This document shows, one piece after another, positions 9,103 through 17,330 of a stretch of DNA of 64,000 nt. The position numbers and the translations under genes are program-made. Positions within the stretch are counted from its first letter, which is position 1. Each line of letters starts with the position of its first letter. Source of the stretch: Actinomadura luzonensis (GTDB lineage Bacteria; Actinomycetota; Actinomycetes; Streptosporangiales; Streptosporangiaceae); NCBI RefSeq assembly GCF_022664455.2, contig NZ_JAKRKC020000001.1:3105001-3169000 (forward strand), given 5' to 3'. The notes under the pieces were generated by a model. It saw only the letters and a list, made by a program, of their open reading frames with translations. It ran no database searches and was not told where the DNA came from.

Positions 9103-10155
9103 ATGACGACGACAACACGGCGCCGCAGGGTAGGCATCGCCGGCGCGCTCGTCGGCGCGGCGTCCGCGGGGGTCGCGGCGGCCGCCATGGCCAAGCGCTA
9201 CGCGGTCGGCCGCATCAGGCTGCGTCCCGACACCGAGGCCAGCGAGCCGTTCGGCGAGCTGCGCGGCAGGGAGCGCACCTTCGTCACGAGCGACGGCGTG
9301 GAGCTGCACGTGGAGCTCGACGGCCCCGAGGACTCCCCGGTGACCATCGTGTTCTGCCACGGCTACTGCCTCAGCTCCGAGTCCTGGCACTACCAGCGCA
9401 AGGACCTGCGCGAGAACTACCGGCTGCTGCTGTGGGACCAGCGCTCCCACGGACGCTCGCAGCGCGCCCAGGCCGACGAGGCCATGATCGACCGGCTGGG
9501 CGACGACCTGGCCGAGGTGATCGAGGAGTTCGTGCCCGGCCCGTGCGTGCTGGTCGGCCACTCCATGGGCGGCATGACGATCATGGCGCTGGCCGACCGC
9601 CACCCGGCGCTGTTCGGCGACCGGATCCGGGCGGTGGCGCTGCTCGCCACGTCGGCGGGCAAGCTGGCCGAGCTGACCCTGGGCCTGCCCGCGGCGTTGT
9701 CGAAGGTCTTCCACAAGGTCGCGCCCGGCACGGTGTCGCTGCTCGGCAAGCGCGGCGCGCTCATCGACCGCACCCGCCACGCCGGCAGCGACATCGCCTT
9801 CCTGATGACCCGCTACATGGGCTTCGGCGACTCGAGGAACGTCAGCCCCACCGTCGTCGACTTCGCCGAGTCCATGATCAGGGCCACGCCCACCGAGGTG
9901 TTCGCCGACTTCTACCCGGCCCTGATGAACCACGACAAGCTGGCCGCGCTGCACGTGCTCGACCCGGTGCCCACCGCCATCATGGTGGGCGAGCACGACT
10001 GGCTCACCCCGCCCGACCACAGCAGGGCCATCGCGGCGGCGCTGCCCAAGGCGCAGCTCACCGAGGTGCCCGACACCTCGCACCTGATCCAGCTCGAACG
10101 TCCCACGGTGGTCAACGACGCGCTGCGCGACCTGGTCAAGAGGGTGGAGCCGTAG
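9103..10155 (+). CDS. Alpha/beta hydrolase
   Basis: This alpha/beta-fold hydrolase of about 350 residues has one N-terminal hydrophobic segment (VGIAGALVGAASAGVAAAAM) that may anchor it to the membrane. The oxyanion region FCHGYCLSS, nucleophile elbow VGHSMGG, acid GEHDWLTPP and histidine DTSHLIQLE give a complete catalytic triad. The ATG at 9103 is preceded by AGAAGGA at 8 nt spacing. The gene sits between alr and tsaE, where a hydrolase is commonly found in actinobacteria. Its substrate is unknown. Confidence 0.85.
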   Translation: MTTTTRRRRVGIAGALVGAASAGVAAAAMAKRYAVGRIRLRPDTEASEPFGELRGRERTFVTSDGVELHVELDGPEDSPVTIVFCHGYCLSSESWHYQRKDLRENYRLLLWDQRSHGRSQRAQADEAMIDRLGDDLAEVIEEFVPGPCVLVGHSMGGMTIMALADRHPALFGDRIRAVALLATSAGKLAELTLGLPAALSKVFHKVAPGTVSLLGKRGALIDRTRHAGSDIAFLMTRYMGFGDSRNVSPTVVDFAESMIRATPTEVFADFYPALMNHDKLAALHVLDPVPTAIMVGEHDWLTPPDHSRAIAAALPKAQLTEVPDTSHLIQLERPTVVNDALRDLVKRVEP

Positions 10156-10157
10156 TG

Positions 10158-10616
10158 ATGCGAGCGGCCACCGCGGAGGCCATGCGCGCCTTCGGCGCCC
10201 GCCTGGCCGCGCACCTGCGCGCCGGCGACCTGGTCGTGCTCTCCGGGCCGCTCGGCGCGGGCAAGACCACGCTGGTGCAGGGCATCGCCGAAGGGCTGAA
10301 GGTGCGCGGCCCCATCACCTCGCCGACGTTCGTCATCGCCCGCGTGCACCCGTCGCTGCGCCAGGGCCCGCCGCTCGTGCACGTCGACGCCTACCGGCTG
10401 GGCGGCGACCTGGAGGTGGACGACCTCGACCTGGACGCCTCGCTGGAGGAGTCCGTCACCGTCGTGGAGTGGGGCGAGGGGCTGGTCGAGGGCCTCGCCG
10501 ACGACCGGCTGGAGCTCCACATCGACCGCGAAACGGGCGACGAGGCCCGGGTCGTGACCGTGCGCGCCGTGGGCCCGCGCTGGGCCGACACGCCGGTTGA
10601 TCGGCTCGAAGGGTAA
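10158..10616 (+). CDS. tsaE: tRNA t6A biosynthesis ATPase TsaE
   Basis: TsaE is the small ATPase that works with TsaB and TsaD to make N6-threonylcarbamoyladenosine on ANN-decoding tRNAs. The product of about 152 residues has the P-loop GPLGAGKTTLVQGI, the SPTFVIARVH strand and VHVDAYRLGG, all typical of the family. The start may be the GTG at 10155, which overlaps the upstream TAG stop, or the ATG three bases later. Its partners tsaB and tsaD lie about 2.4 kb downstream, after three inserted genes. Confidence 0.93.
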   Translation: MRAATAEAMRAFGARLAAHLRAGDLVVLSGPLGAGKTTLVQGIAEGLKVRGPITSPTFVIARVHPSLRQGPPLVHVDAYRLGGDLEVDDLDLDASLEESVTVVEWGEGLVEGLADDRLELHIDRETGDEARVVTVRAVGPRWADTPVDRLEG

Positions 10617-10649
10617 AACCCCGGCCGTCCTCCGGTAAAGCTGGCACCC

Positions 10650-10678
10650 TTGACGTACCGGGCCCGCGATTAAATCAT
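10650..10678 (+). promoter_or_regulatory. Candidate promoter for the lipoprotein-sortase genes
   Basis: A TTGACG hexamer (10650-10655) is followed after 17 bp by AATCAT (10673-10678), in an AT-richer patch between tsaE and the lipoprotein gene. Spacing and the -35 match are good, but the -10 match is modest. Confidence 0.3.
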
Positions 10679-10746
10679 GATCGTTGGCTAGGGATTCGCC
10701 CAGATTTTCTGGGTATCAGGGAGGGCGACATCCACGTTTTGGGTGG

Positions 10747-11445
10747 ATGCTGGTGGCAAGACGGCAAAGTGGGGTGCGGCCGGTGCTCAGGGTCAGGCGT
10801 GTCGCGTACGCGGGAGCCATCGTCATGGTCGGTCTGACCGGCTGCACGGCCTCGGCCGAGACCACACCCACAGCCACACCGACGGCGACGGGCACCACAA
10901 GCCCCACCGGCACCACGAGCCCCAGCTCGGTGCCCACCGTCACCAGGCCCAGCATCCAGGTTCAGCTCAACCCCGACCGGGTCACCGCGGGCCAGACCAA
11001 CACGGTCTGGATCCTCGCCAACTGCCCGGTGCCGACCGGCGGCCCCGCCCACACCGGCACCGCCCAGTCGCGGGCGTTCGTCACCGGCGCCACGCTCAAC
11101 CCGGTGCCGTCCGGCGCCAGCTCGCCGACCCCCACCGGCACCGTCAACGGCTCGCCCTGGGTGCGCGGCTCCGCGCAGGTGTCGGGAACGGTCCGGCGCG
11201 GCACCTACACCGTCAGCGTCAAGTGTGACGGCACCAACGACGCCGGCACCGCGAGGCTCCGGGTCGTGGCCGGCGAGGCCCTGCCGACCCACGTGCCCAC
11301 CCGGGCCCCGCGCGCGGGCGGCGGCGGCACGTACGCCAAGGACTTCGAAGAGGACTCCTCCATCCCCTACGGCCCGGCGGGCGTGCTGGTCGGTCTCGTG
11401 GCGATCGCGGGCATCGGCTGGGCGGTCAAGCGGCGCAAGGCGTAA
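10747..11445 (+). CDS. Lipoprotein with C-terminal membrane anchor, likely sortase partner
   Basis: This protein of about 232 residues has a basic N-terminus and hydrophobic stretch ending in a lipobox (VGLTGC), so it may be lipid-modified. A Thr/Ser/Pro-rich linker follows (about residues 35-70), then a beta-rich domain with two cysteines (ILANC, VSVKC). The C-terminus has a hydrophobic segment (AGVLVGLVAIAGIGWAV) and basic tail (KRRKA), the layout of a cell-wall sorting signal. No LPXTG-like motif precedes it; the sequence there is EDSSIPYGP. It lies 4 bp upstream of a class F sortase. It may be the sortase substrate, which is an inference. Confidence 0.7.
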   Translation: MLVARRQSGVRPVLRVRRVAYAGAIVMVGLTGCTASAETTPTATPTATGTTSPTGTTSPSSVPTVTRPSIQVQLNPDRVTAGQTNTVWILANCPVPTGGPAHTGTAQSRAFVTGATLNPVPSGASSPTPTGTVNGSPWVRGSAQVSGTVRRGTYTVSVKCDGTNDAGTARLRVVAGEALPTHVPTRAPRAGGGGTYAKDFEEDSSIPYGPAGVLVGLVAIAGIGWAVKRRKA

Positions 11446-11449
11446 CGCG

Positions 11450-11989
11450 ATGGCACGACCGGGACGGGTCGTCGTCGCGGGGATCGTCACCGGCCTGGTG
11501 CTGGTCGCCTTCGGCAAGGGCGCGCAGCAGCAGGCGTCCACGCCCGCCGCGAACGTCGTGCCCGAGAGCATCGACATCCCCTCCATCGACCTGGAGGCCC
11601 CGCTCATGAAGCTGGGCCTGGCCAAGAACGGCGACGTCGAGCTGCCGCCGTACGAGAAGCCCAAGGTCGCCGGCTGGTACGAGGGCAGCGCCGTGCCCGG
11701 CGAGAAGGGCGCCTCCGTGATCATCGGGCACGTCGACACCAAGACCGCGCCCGCCGTGTTCTACAAGCTCAGGGACTTACGCAAGGGCCAGACGGTCAAG
11801 GTCGAGCGCAGCGACGGCAAGACGGTCACGTTCAAGGTCGACGCGATCGAGCAGGTGCACAAGGACAGCTTCCCCACCCGCCGGGTCTACGTCGAGGACG
11901 GCCTGAAGCTGGTCACCTGCGGCGGCAAGTTCGACTACGCGCGCGGCGAGTACCTCGACAACATCATCGTCTACGCTTCCCAGGTATGA
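11450..11989 (+). CDS. Class F sortase
   Basis: Sortases are membrane-anchored cysteine transpeptidases that attach surface proteins to the cell wall. This 179-residue protein has an N-terminal membrane segment (VVVAGIVTGLVLVAFG) and a sortase beta-barrel with catalytic His in VIIGHVDT, catalytic Cys in LVTCGG and Arg in YARGEY. The FYKLRDLRKGQTV stretch is characteristic of the class. It follows the putative surface lipoprotein by 4 bp and overlaps the next gene by 4 bp. Class F substrates are poorly known. Confidence 0.88.
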   Translation: MARPGRVVVAGIVTGLVLVAFGKGAQQQASTPAANVVPESIDIPSIDLEAPLMKLGLAKNGDVELPPYEKPKVAGWYEGSAVPGEKGASVIIGHVDTKTAPAVFYKLRDLRKGQTVKVERSDGKTVTFKVDAIEQVHKDSFPTRRVYVEDGLKLVTCGGKFDYARGEYLDNIIVYASQV

Positions 11990-12909
11990 GCCACCCTCCT
12001 GCCTCCGGCGGCACCCGCGTGCCCTGGGCCGAGGTGCATCCGGCGGTCCGCGCGAGCGTGGAGGAGTTCCTCGGCGCGCCGGTCGCCGAGGCGGTCACCC
12101 AGCCCGGCGGGTTCTCCCCGGCCGCCGCCGTCCGGGTGCGCACCGAGGACGGCCGGCGCGCCTTCGTCAAGTCCGTCGGTCCCGAGCCGAACCCCGACAC
12201 CCCGCGCATCTACCGCTCCGAGCTGAAGATCGCCGCCGCCCTGCCCGCGTCGGTGCCCGCGCCCCGGCTGCTGACCGGCTTCGAGCTGGCGGGCTGGGTG
12301 ACGCTGGTCTTCGAGGACGTCGAGGGCGGCCATCCCGAGCTGCCCTGGCGGCGCGACCAGCTCGACCTGGTCCGCGACGCCGTCGGGCGCATGGCGCGGG
12401 CGCTCACCCCCTCGCCCATCGACGCGCCGCCGATCGCCGAGGTGTTCGGCGAGGCGTTCCAGGGCTGGCGCCGGCTGACCGGCGAGGACACCACGGGCCT
12501 CGACCCCTGGGCGCTGCGCCACCTCGGCGAGCTGGCCGAGCTGGAGTCGTCGTGGGAGCGGGCCGCGGCCGGCGACAGCCTCGTGCACGCCGACTTGCGG
12601 GCCGACAACATCCTGCTGTCCGGCGAGCGCGTCTACGTCGTGGACTGGCCGTGGGCCTGCCATGCCGTGCCCTGGTTCGACCTGGTGGGCATGCTGCCGT
12701 CGGTCGGCATGCAGGGCGGGCCGCGGCCGTGGGAGCTGTTCGACGACCCCGACCCGGCGGTGACCGCCGTGGTCGCCGCCCTGGCCGGGTACTTCGTGCG
12801 GCAGTCGCGTCAGCCGGCCCCGCCGGGGCTGCCGACCGTGCGGGAGTTCCAGGGGGCGCAGGGCGTGGTCGCGCTCGACTGGCTGCGGCGGCGTACGGGC
12901 TGGGCGTGA
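11986..12909 (+). CDS. Aminoglycoside phosphotransferase-fold kinase
   Basis: This 307-residue protein has the APH/choline-kinase fold. It has the catalytic loop SLVHADLRADNILL (H-x-D with the +5 Asn), a metal-binding VVDWPWAC in place of the usual DFG-like segment, and an N-terminal lobe with FVKSVG. It overlaps the sortase stop codon by ATGA. The family includes antibiotic kinases, but most members phosphorylate other small molecules or are uncharacterised, so the substrate cannot be assigned. Confidence 0.8.
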   Translation: MSHPPASGGTRVPWAEVHPAVRASVEEFLGAPVAEAVTQPGGFSPAAAVRVRTEDGRRAFVKSVGPEPNPDTPRIYRSELKIAAALPASVPAPRLLTGFELAGWVTLVFEDVEGGHPELPWRRDQLDLVRDAVGRMARALTPSPIDAPPIAEVFGEAFQGWRRLTGEDTTGLDPWALRHLGELAELESSWERAAAGDSLVHADLRADNILLSGERVYVVDWPWACHAVPWFDLVGMLPSVGMQGGPRPWELFDDPDPAVTAVVAALAGYFVRQSRQPAPPGLPTVREFQGAQGVVALDWLRRRTGWA

Positions 12910-12970
12910 CGGCGGCCGGGCCGGGCGTCACGGCAGGGTGAGCGCCGCGCTGCCGGTAGGCTAATCAGTC

Positions 12971-13660
12971 GTGCTGGTCCTGGCCTTTGATACCGCGACA
13001 CCCGCCGTCACCGCCGCGCTCCACGACGGCGAGCGGGTGCTCGCCGAGCACACGACGATCGACGCCCGGCGGCACGGCGAGCTGCTCGCCCCCACCGTCG
13101 AGCTCGTGCTGGCCGAGGCGCGCGCGACCCTGCGCGACGTGACGGCGGTGGTGGCCGGCAGCGGCCCCGGCCCCTACACCGGGCTGCGTGTCGGCCTGAT
13201 GACCGCGCAGGGCCTCGCGACCACGCTCGGCGTCCCGGCGTACGGCGTCTGCACGCTCGACGCGCTCGCCTACGGCAGCGGCCTGGGCGAGCCGTTCATC
13301 GCCGCCACCGACGCCCGGCGCAAGGAGGTGTTCTGGGCCCGCTACGCCGACCTGCGCACCCGCGTGGAGGGGCCGTTCGTGGACCGGCCGGCCGACGTGC
13401 CGGCCGAGGGCGTGCCGGTCATCGGCGCCGGCGCCGACCTCTACCGTGACGTGCTGCCGGCCAGGGGGGCCGAGGCGCCGCCTTACCCGTACGCGGGGGC
13501 GCTGGCCGCGCTCGCCGCCGAACGGCTGGCCGCGGGCGTCCCGCTCGACCCGCCGCGCCCCATCTACCTGCGCCGCCCCGACGCCGTCGTGCCCGGCGCG
13601 CCGAAGAAGGTGCTGGCGCCCGCCGAGACCCGCGGCGAGAGCAAGCGGGAGCCGGCGTGA
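12971..13660 (+). CDS. tsaB: tRNA t6A biosynthesis protein TsaB
   Basis: TsaB is the non-catalytic partner of TsaD in threonylcarbamoyladenosine synthesis. The 229-residue protein has the ASKHA-fold N-terminus (VLAFDTATPAVTAAL), the RRHGELLAPTV helix and GSGPGPYTGLRVGLMTAQGL, all diagnostic. It starts with GTG. A TAGGCT hexamer (12957-12962) lies 8 nt before the start and no Shine-Dalgarno is visible, so a leaderless promoter is plausible. It overlaps rimI by GTGA. Confidence 0.94.
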   Translation: MLVLAFDTATPAVTAALHDGERVLAEHTTIDARRHGELLAPTVELVLAEARATLRDVTAVVAGSGPGPYTGLRVGLMTAQGLATTLGVPAYGVCTLDALAYGSGLGEPFIAATDARRKEVFWARYADLRTRVEGPFVDRPADVPAEGVPVIGAGADLYRDVLPARGAEAPPYPYAGALAALAAERLAAGVPLDPPRPIYLRRPDAVVPGAPKKVLAPAETRGESKREPA

Positions 13661-14103
13661 GGCTGCGGGCCATGACCATGGCCGACCTGCCGGCGGTCAT
13701 GGCGATCGAGCGGGCCACGTTCCCGCTCGACGCCTGGAGCGAGGGCATGATGCGTGGCGAGCTGGCCGACATGCCGCGCTCGCGCCACTACGTCGTGGCC
13801 CTGGTCGAGGACGAGATCGTCGGCTACGCCGGCCTCGCCGCCGCCGCCGACCAGGCCGACGTGCAGACCATCGCGGTCCTCGACAAGCACCAGGGCCGCG
13901 GCATCGGCGGCGCCCTGCTCACCGAGCTGCTGGCCGAGGCCAGGCGGAGGGGCGCCCGCGAGATCTTCCTGGAGGTCCGCGCCGACAACCCGCGCGCCCA
14001 GGCGGTCTACCGGCGCTTCGAGTTCGAGGAGATCGGCACCCGCCGCCGCTACTACGACGACGGCACCGACGCGATCATGATGAGAAGGAAGCTCGATGGC
14101 TGA
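13657..14103 (+). CDS. rimI: Ribosomal protein S18 alanine N-acetyltransferase
   Basis: RimI transfers acetyl from acetyl-CoA to the N-terminal alanine of ribosomal protein S18. The 148-residue GNAT protein has the acetyl-CoA motif [11 protein letters not shown], the beta-bulge [19 protein letters not shown] and the RRRYY segment seen in RimI proteins. It overlaps tsaB upstream and tsaD downstream by 4 and 8 bp, the usual tsaB-rimI-tsaD order. Confidence 0.93.
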   Translation: MRLRAMTMADLPAVMAIERATFPLDAWSEGMMRGELADMPRSRHYVVALVEDEIVGYAGLAAAADQADVQTIAVLDKHQGRGIGGALLTELLAEARRRGAREIFLEVRADNPRAQAVYRRFEFEEIGTRRRYYDDGTDAIMMRRKLDG

Positions 14104-15127
14104 CGAACCCCTGATCCTCGGCATCGAGACCTCCTGCGACGAGACCGGCATCGGCATCGTCAGGGGCCACACCCTGCTGGCCAACACCATCGCCTCCAGC
14201 ATGGACGAGCACGCCAGGTTCGGCGGCGTGGTGCCGGAGGTCGCCTCGCGCGCCCACCTGGAGGCCATGACGCCCACGGTGGAGGCGGCGCTGGCCGCGG
14301 CCGGGCTGCGCTTCGCCGACATCGACGCCGTCGCCGTCACCGCCGGCCCCGGCCTCGCGGGAGCGCTGCTGGTCGGCGTGGCGGCGGCCAAGGCGTACGC
14401 GCTCGGCCTCGGCGTCCCCCTCTACGGCGTCAACCACCTGGCCGCCCACGTGGCCGTGGACGAGCTGGAGCACGGGCCGCTGCCCAAGCCGTGCATCGCC
14501 CTGCTGGTCTCCGGCGGGCACTCCTCGCTGCTGCTCGTCCCCGACGTGACCGGCGACGTGATCTCGCTCGGCTCGACCGTGGACGACGCGGCGGGCGAGG
14601 CGTTCGACAAGGTGGCGCGGGTGCTGGGGCTGCCGTTCCCCGGCGGCCCGCACATCGACCGGGCCGCCCGCGACGGCTCCGGCACGGCGATCGCGTTCCC
14701 GCGCGGCAAGCTCGACGACGGCACGCTCGACTTCTCCTTCTCCGGCCTGAAGACCGCCGTGGCGCGGTGGGTGGAGGCGCGCGAGGCGGCCGGGCAGGGC
14801 GTGCACGTGCCCGACGTGGCCGCGTCCTTCCAGGAGGCCGTGGTGGACGTGCTGACCCGCAAGGCGCTGCAGGCCTGCCGCAAGTACGGCGTGGGCGACC
14901 TGCTCATCGGGGGCGGCGTGGCCGCCAACTCGCGGCTGCGGGCGCTGGCCCAGGAGCGGTGCGACGCGGCCGGGGTGCGGCTGCGGGTGCCGCGGCCGGG
15001 GCTGTGCACCGACAACGGCGCCATGGTGGCGGCGCTCGGCTCCGACCTGGTCGCGGCCGGGGTCGAGCCGTCCAGCCTGCAGATCCCGGCCGACTCGTCG
15101 CTGCCGGTCACCACCGTCCGCGTCTGA
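14096..15127 (+). CDS. tsaD: tRNA N6-adenosine threonylcarbamoyltransferase TsaD
   Basis: TsaD transfers the threonylcarbamoyl group to A37 of ANN-reading tRNAs. The 343-residue protein shows [16 protein letters not shown] at the start, [16 protein letters not shown] with the first metal histidine region, and the metal-binding pair in [10 protein letters not shown]. It also has [13 protein letters not shown] and the C-terminal [10 protein letters not shown]. Length is normal. It ends the tsaB-rimI-tsaD operon and faces the coiled-coil gene across a terminator. Confidence 0.95.
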   Translation: MADEPLILGIETSCDETGIGIVRGHTLLANTIASSMDEHARFGGVVPEVASRAHLEAMTPTVEAALAAAGLRFADIDAVAVTAGPGLAGALLVGVAAAKAYALGLGVPLYGVNHLAAHVAVDELEHGPLPKPCIALLVSGGHSSLLLVPDVTGDVISLGSTVDDAAGEAFDKVARVLGLPFPGGPHIDRAARDGSGTAIAFPRGKLDDGTLDFSFSGLKTAVARWVEAREAAGQGVHVPDVAASFQEAVVDVLTRKALQACRKYGVGDLLIGGGVAANSRLRALAQERCDAAGVRLRVPRPGLCTDNGAMVAALGSDLVAAGVEPSSLQIPADSSLPVTTVRV

Positions 15128-15151
15128 CCGCGGGTCCCCGGCCGCTCGCGT

Positions 15152-15189
15152 CCCGAGGGGGGAGGAGCGGCCTCGCCCACCCCCTCGGG
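15152..15189. terminator. Bidirectional terminator between tsaD and the coiled-coil gene
   Basis: CCCGAGGGGG (15152-15161) and CCCCCTCGGG (15180-15189) form a perfect 10-bp stem with an 18-nt loop. It lies between two convergent genes, where a shared terminator is expected. No long T-run is present, as is common in actinobacteria. Confidence 0.6.
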
Positions 15190-15207
15190 CACGGGTACGG
15201 CGGCCCG

Positions 15208-17136
15208 TCAGTCCTTGCCGCGGGTGGGCCGCAGCAGCGCCTCGGCGAGCACCAGCATGGTCTCCTCCAGCGCGCCGAGCCGCCTGGTGAGGTCGCCGGC
15301 GGCGGGCTCGACGATGCCGGTGACCGTGCGGGCCAGCTCGTCGCGGTCGGGACGCGAGCTGACCAGCTCGGTCAGCGCCTCGGCGGCCGCCGTCAGGCGC
15401 TCGGCCTGCTCGCCGGCCTGCGTGCCGAGCAGCTCCGGCAGCCCCAGGGACGCGGGCAGCTCGTCCACCCGGCGGCCGACCGCCTCCAGGCGGCCGTCCA
15501 TGGCGTCCAGGTGCTCGCCGGCCTGCTCGGCCCGGGCGGCCAGGCCGCCCAGGTGGCCGTCGAGGCCGGTGAAGCGCGTGTCGAAGCCGTCGAAGCGGCC
15601 GCTCAGGTGCTCCTCGGCCTCCACCAGGCGCTCGTCCAGCGCGTCGAGCTGGGTGTCGAGCTTGTTGAAGCGGCCCTCGCTGCGGTTGGCGGCCTCGCCG
15701 ACGCGCTGGTCGGTCGCGGCCACGCGCTCGTCCAGCGCGGTGAAGCCGCCGTCGAGGCGGACGTCGAGCGCGTCGAAGCGGTCGTCGTGCCGGCCGAGAT
15801 GGCCGTCGACGGTGGCCAGGCGCTTGTCGAGCCCGCCGAGCTGGCCGCCCATCTGGGTGAGCCGCTTGTCCACGCCCACCACCCGGCCGTCGAGGCCGTC
15901 GAGGCGGGTGTCGATGTCGGCCAGGCACTCGTCGGCCGACTCCAGCCGGCCGTCGAACCCGGTGAGCCGGGAGTCGAGGCCGAGCAGCCGGCCCTCGGCG
16001 CGGTCGAGCCGGGCGTCGACGCCGTCGAGGCGGGCGGCCAGGCGCTGCTCGCTCTCGCCGAGCTGCACGGCGAGGTGCTGGTCGGTCTCGTCGAGGCGGG
16101 TGGTCAGGCGCTGCTCGACGGCGGCCAGGCGGCCGTCGAGGCGGTCGTCGGTCTCCTGGAGGCGGGCGGCGACCAGCGTGGCGTTCTCGTCGAGGCGGGC
16201 GGCGACGCGCGCGTCGGTCTCGTCCAGGCGGGCCGTGAGGTGCCGGCCGGTCTCCTCGACGTGGGCGGCGGTCTCGTCGAGCTTGGCGGTGAGGCGCTGG
16301 TCGGTGGCGTCGAGCTTGGCGGTGAGTCGCTGGTCGGTGGCGTCGAGCCTGGTGGTGAGGCGCTGGTCGGTGGCGTCGAGCCGGGCGTCGAGCCGCTTGC
16401 CGGTCTCCTCCAGCCGGGCCGTGCCGTCGTCGAGGCGCGCGCCCAGGCGCTGCTCGGCGGCCTCGACCTGGCCGGAGAGCTGCTCTGCGGTGGCGGTGAG
16501 CCGTTCGCCGACGCCCTCGGCGAGCTCGCCGACGACGGCCTCCACCCGGTCGGTACGGGTGGCCAGATCGGCGACCGACTTGTCGAGCCTGGTGAAGCGG
16601 CTGGCGGCGGCCTCCATGCTGGAGTTGAGCCCGGCCAGCATCGCGGCGAAATCGGACATGCCCTTGGTGATGCCATCGGTGGTTTCGAGCACGGACTGCA
16701 GGCGTTTGAGCGCTTCGTCCACGTTCTCGCCCACGGTGCCGAGGTCGGCCCACAGGCTCGGCAGCTCGGCCACGGGGGCGACGCGGGCGTCCACGTGGCC
16801 CACCCGCTCGCCGACGGCGTCCACGTGGTCGCGTACCGCCTCGACGTGCTGCGCCAGGCCCTCCGCCCACATCGGGGGCTTGGCGGCGATGTCCTCGAGC
16901 CGTCCGTTGACGGACTCCAGGGCGCCGCTGAGGCCGCCGAGCTCGCGCTCGCGCACCTCGCGGAGCAGCCACTCCATGCCTTCGAGCCGCTGGCGGATCT
17001 CGTCGAGGACGGCGCCCTGCGTGCGTTGCTCGTAGACGTGGTCCTGGGCGGCGCGATTGAGCAGGTCGCGCATGCGCTCCGAGACGCCCGAGTAGCCTCC
17101 TGACGTGAGAAGGGTCGTGTGGTTGGAATTGTCCAC
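15208..17136 (-). CDS. Long coiled-coil protein with 11-residue repeats
   Basis: This hydrophilic protein of about 642 residues has almost no hydrophobic segment. From about residue 230 to 540 it is built of 11-residue (hendecad) units such as RLTTRLDATDQ and RLTAKLDATDQ, with Leu and Asp at fixed positions. That predicts a long right-handed or straight helical coiled coil. Parts of the repeat are near-identical in DNA. The GTG start at 17136 is chosen because GAAGGAG lies 7 nt upstream. I do not recognise the family. A structural or membrane-curvature role, or an SMC-like scaffold, is possible but unproven. Confidence 0.8.
   Translation of the reverse strand: MDNSNHTTLLTSGGYSGVSERMRDLLNRAAQDHVYEQRTQGAVLDEIRQRLEGMEWLLREVRERELGGLSGALESVNGRLEDIAAKPPMWAEGLAQHVEAVRDHVDAVGERVGHVDARVAPVAELPSLWADLGTVGENVDEALKRLQSVLETTDGITKGMSDFAAMLAGLNSSMEAAASRFTRLDKSVADLATRTDRVEAVVGELAEGVGERLTATAEQLSGQVEAAEQRLGARLDDGTARLEETGKRLDARLDATDQRLTTRLDATDQRLTAKLDATDQRLTAKLDETAAHVEETGRHLTARLDETDARVAARLDENATLVAARLQETDDRLDGRLAAVEQRLTTRLDETDQHLAVQLGESEQRLAARLDGVDARLDRAEGRLLGLDSRLTGFDGRLESADECLADIDTRLDGLDGRVVGVDKRLTQMGGQLGGLDKRLATVDGHLGRHDDRFDALDVRLDGGFTALDERVAATDQRVGEAANRSEGRFNKLDTQLDALDERLVEAEEHLSGRFDGFDTRFTGLDGHLGGLAARAEQAGEHLDAMDGRLEAVGRRVDELPASLGLPELLGTQAGEQAERLTAAAEALTELVSSRPDRDELARTVTGIVEPAAGDLTRRLGALEETMLVLAEALLRPTRGKD
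16277..16375 (-). repeat. Three 33-bp in-frame tandem units
   Basis: Units start at 16277, 16310 and 16343, and a fourth begins at 16376. They differ by only a few bases and each encodes one 11-residue hendecad of the coiled-coil protein. The DNA-level similarity points to recent growth of the array by unit duplication. Confidence 0.75.
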
Positions 17137-17330
17137 CGAAAGGCTCCTTCGCTCGCCGACGGGTTGCCGCGCAGCGGTGGGATAGGTCCGGTTTGCACAT
17201 GAATGGCGAGAAACGCGGGAAACCGCATTAGGGGGAGAGCTCCCGACCGCCAACCTTAGCCTTTCGATCAAGGTCCGTCAGTGCTGAATTGAAAGATCGT
17301 GGTTGACGGGCGATTGACCGTTTTCCATGG

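Noticed and set aside
14075-17200. A very long minus-strand frame covering tsaD and the coiled-coil gene
   Set aside because: Its translation is Arg/Pro/Gly-rich low complexity, a shadow of the two real genes in another frame caused by high GC.
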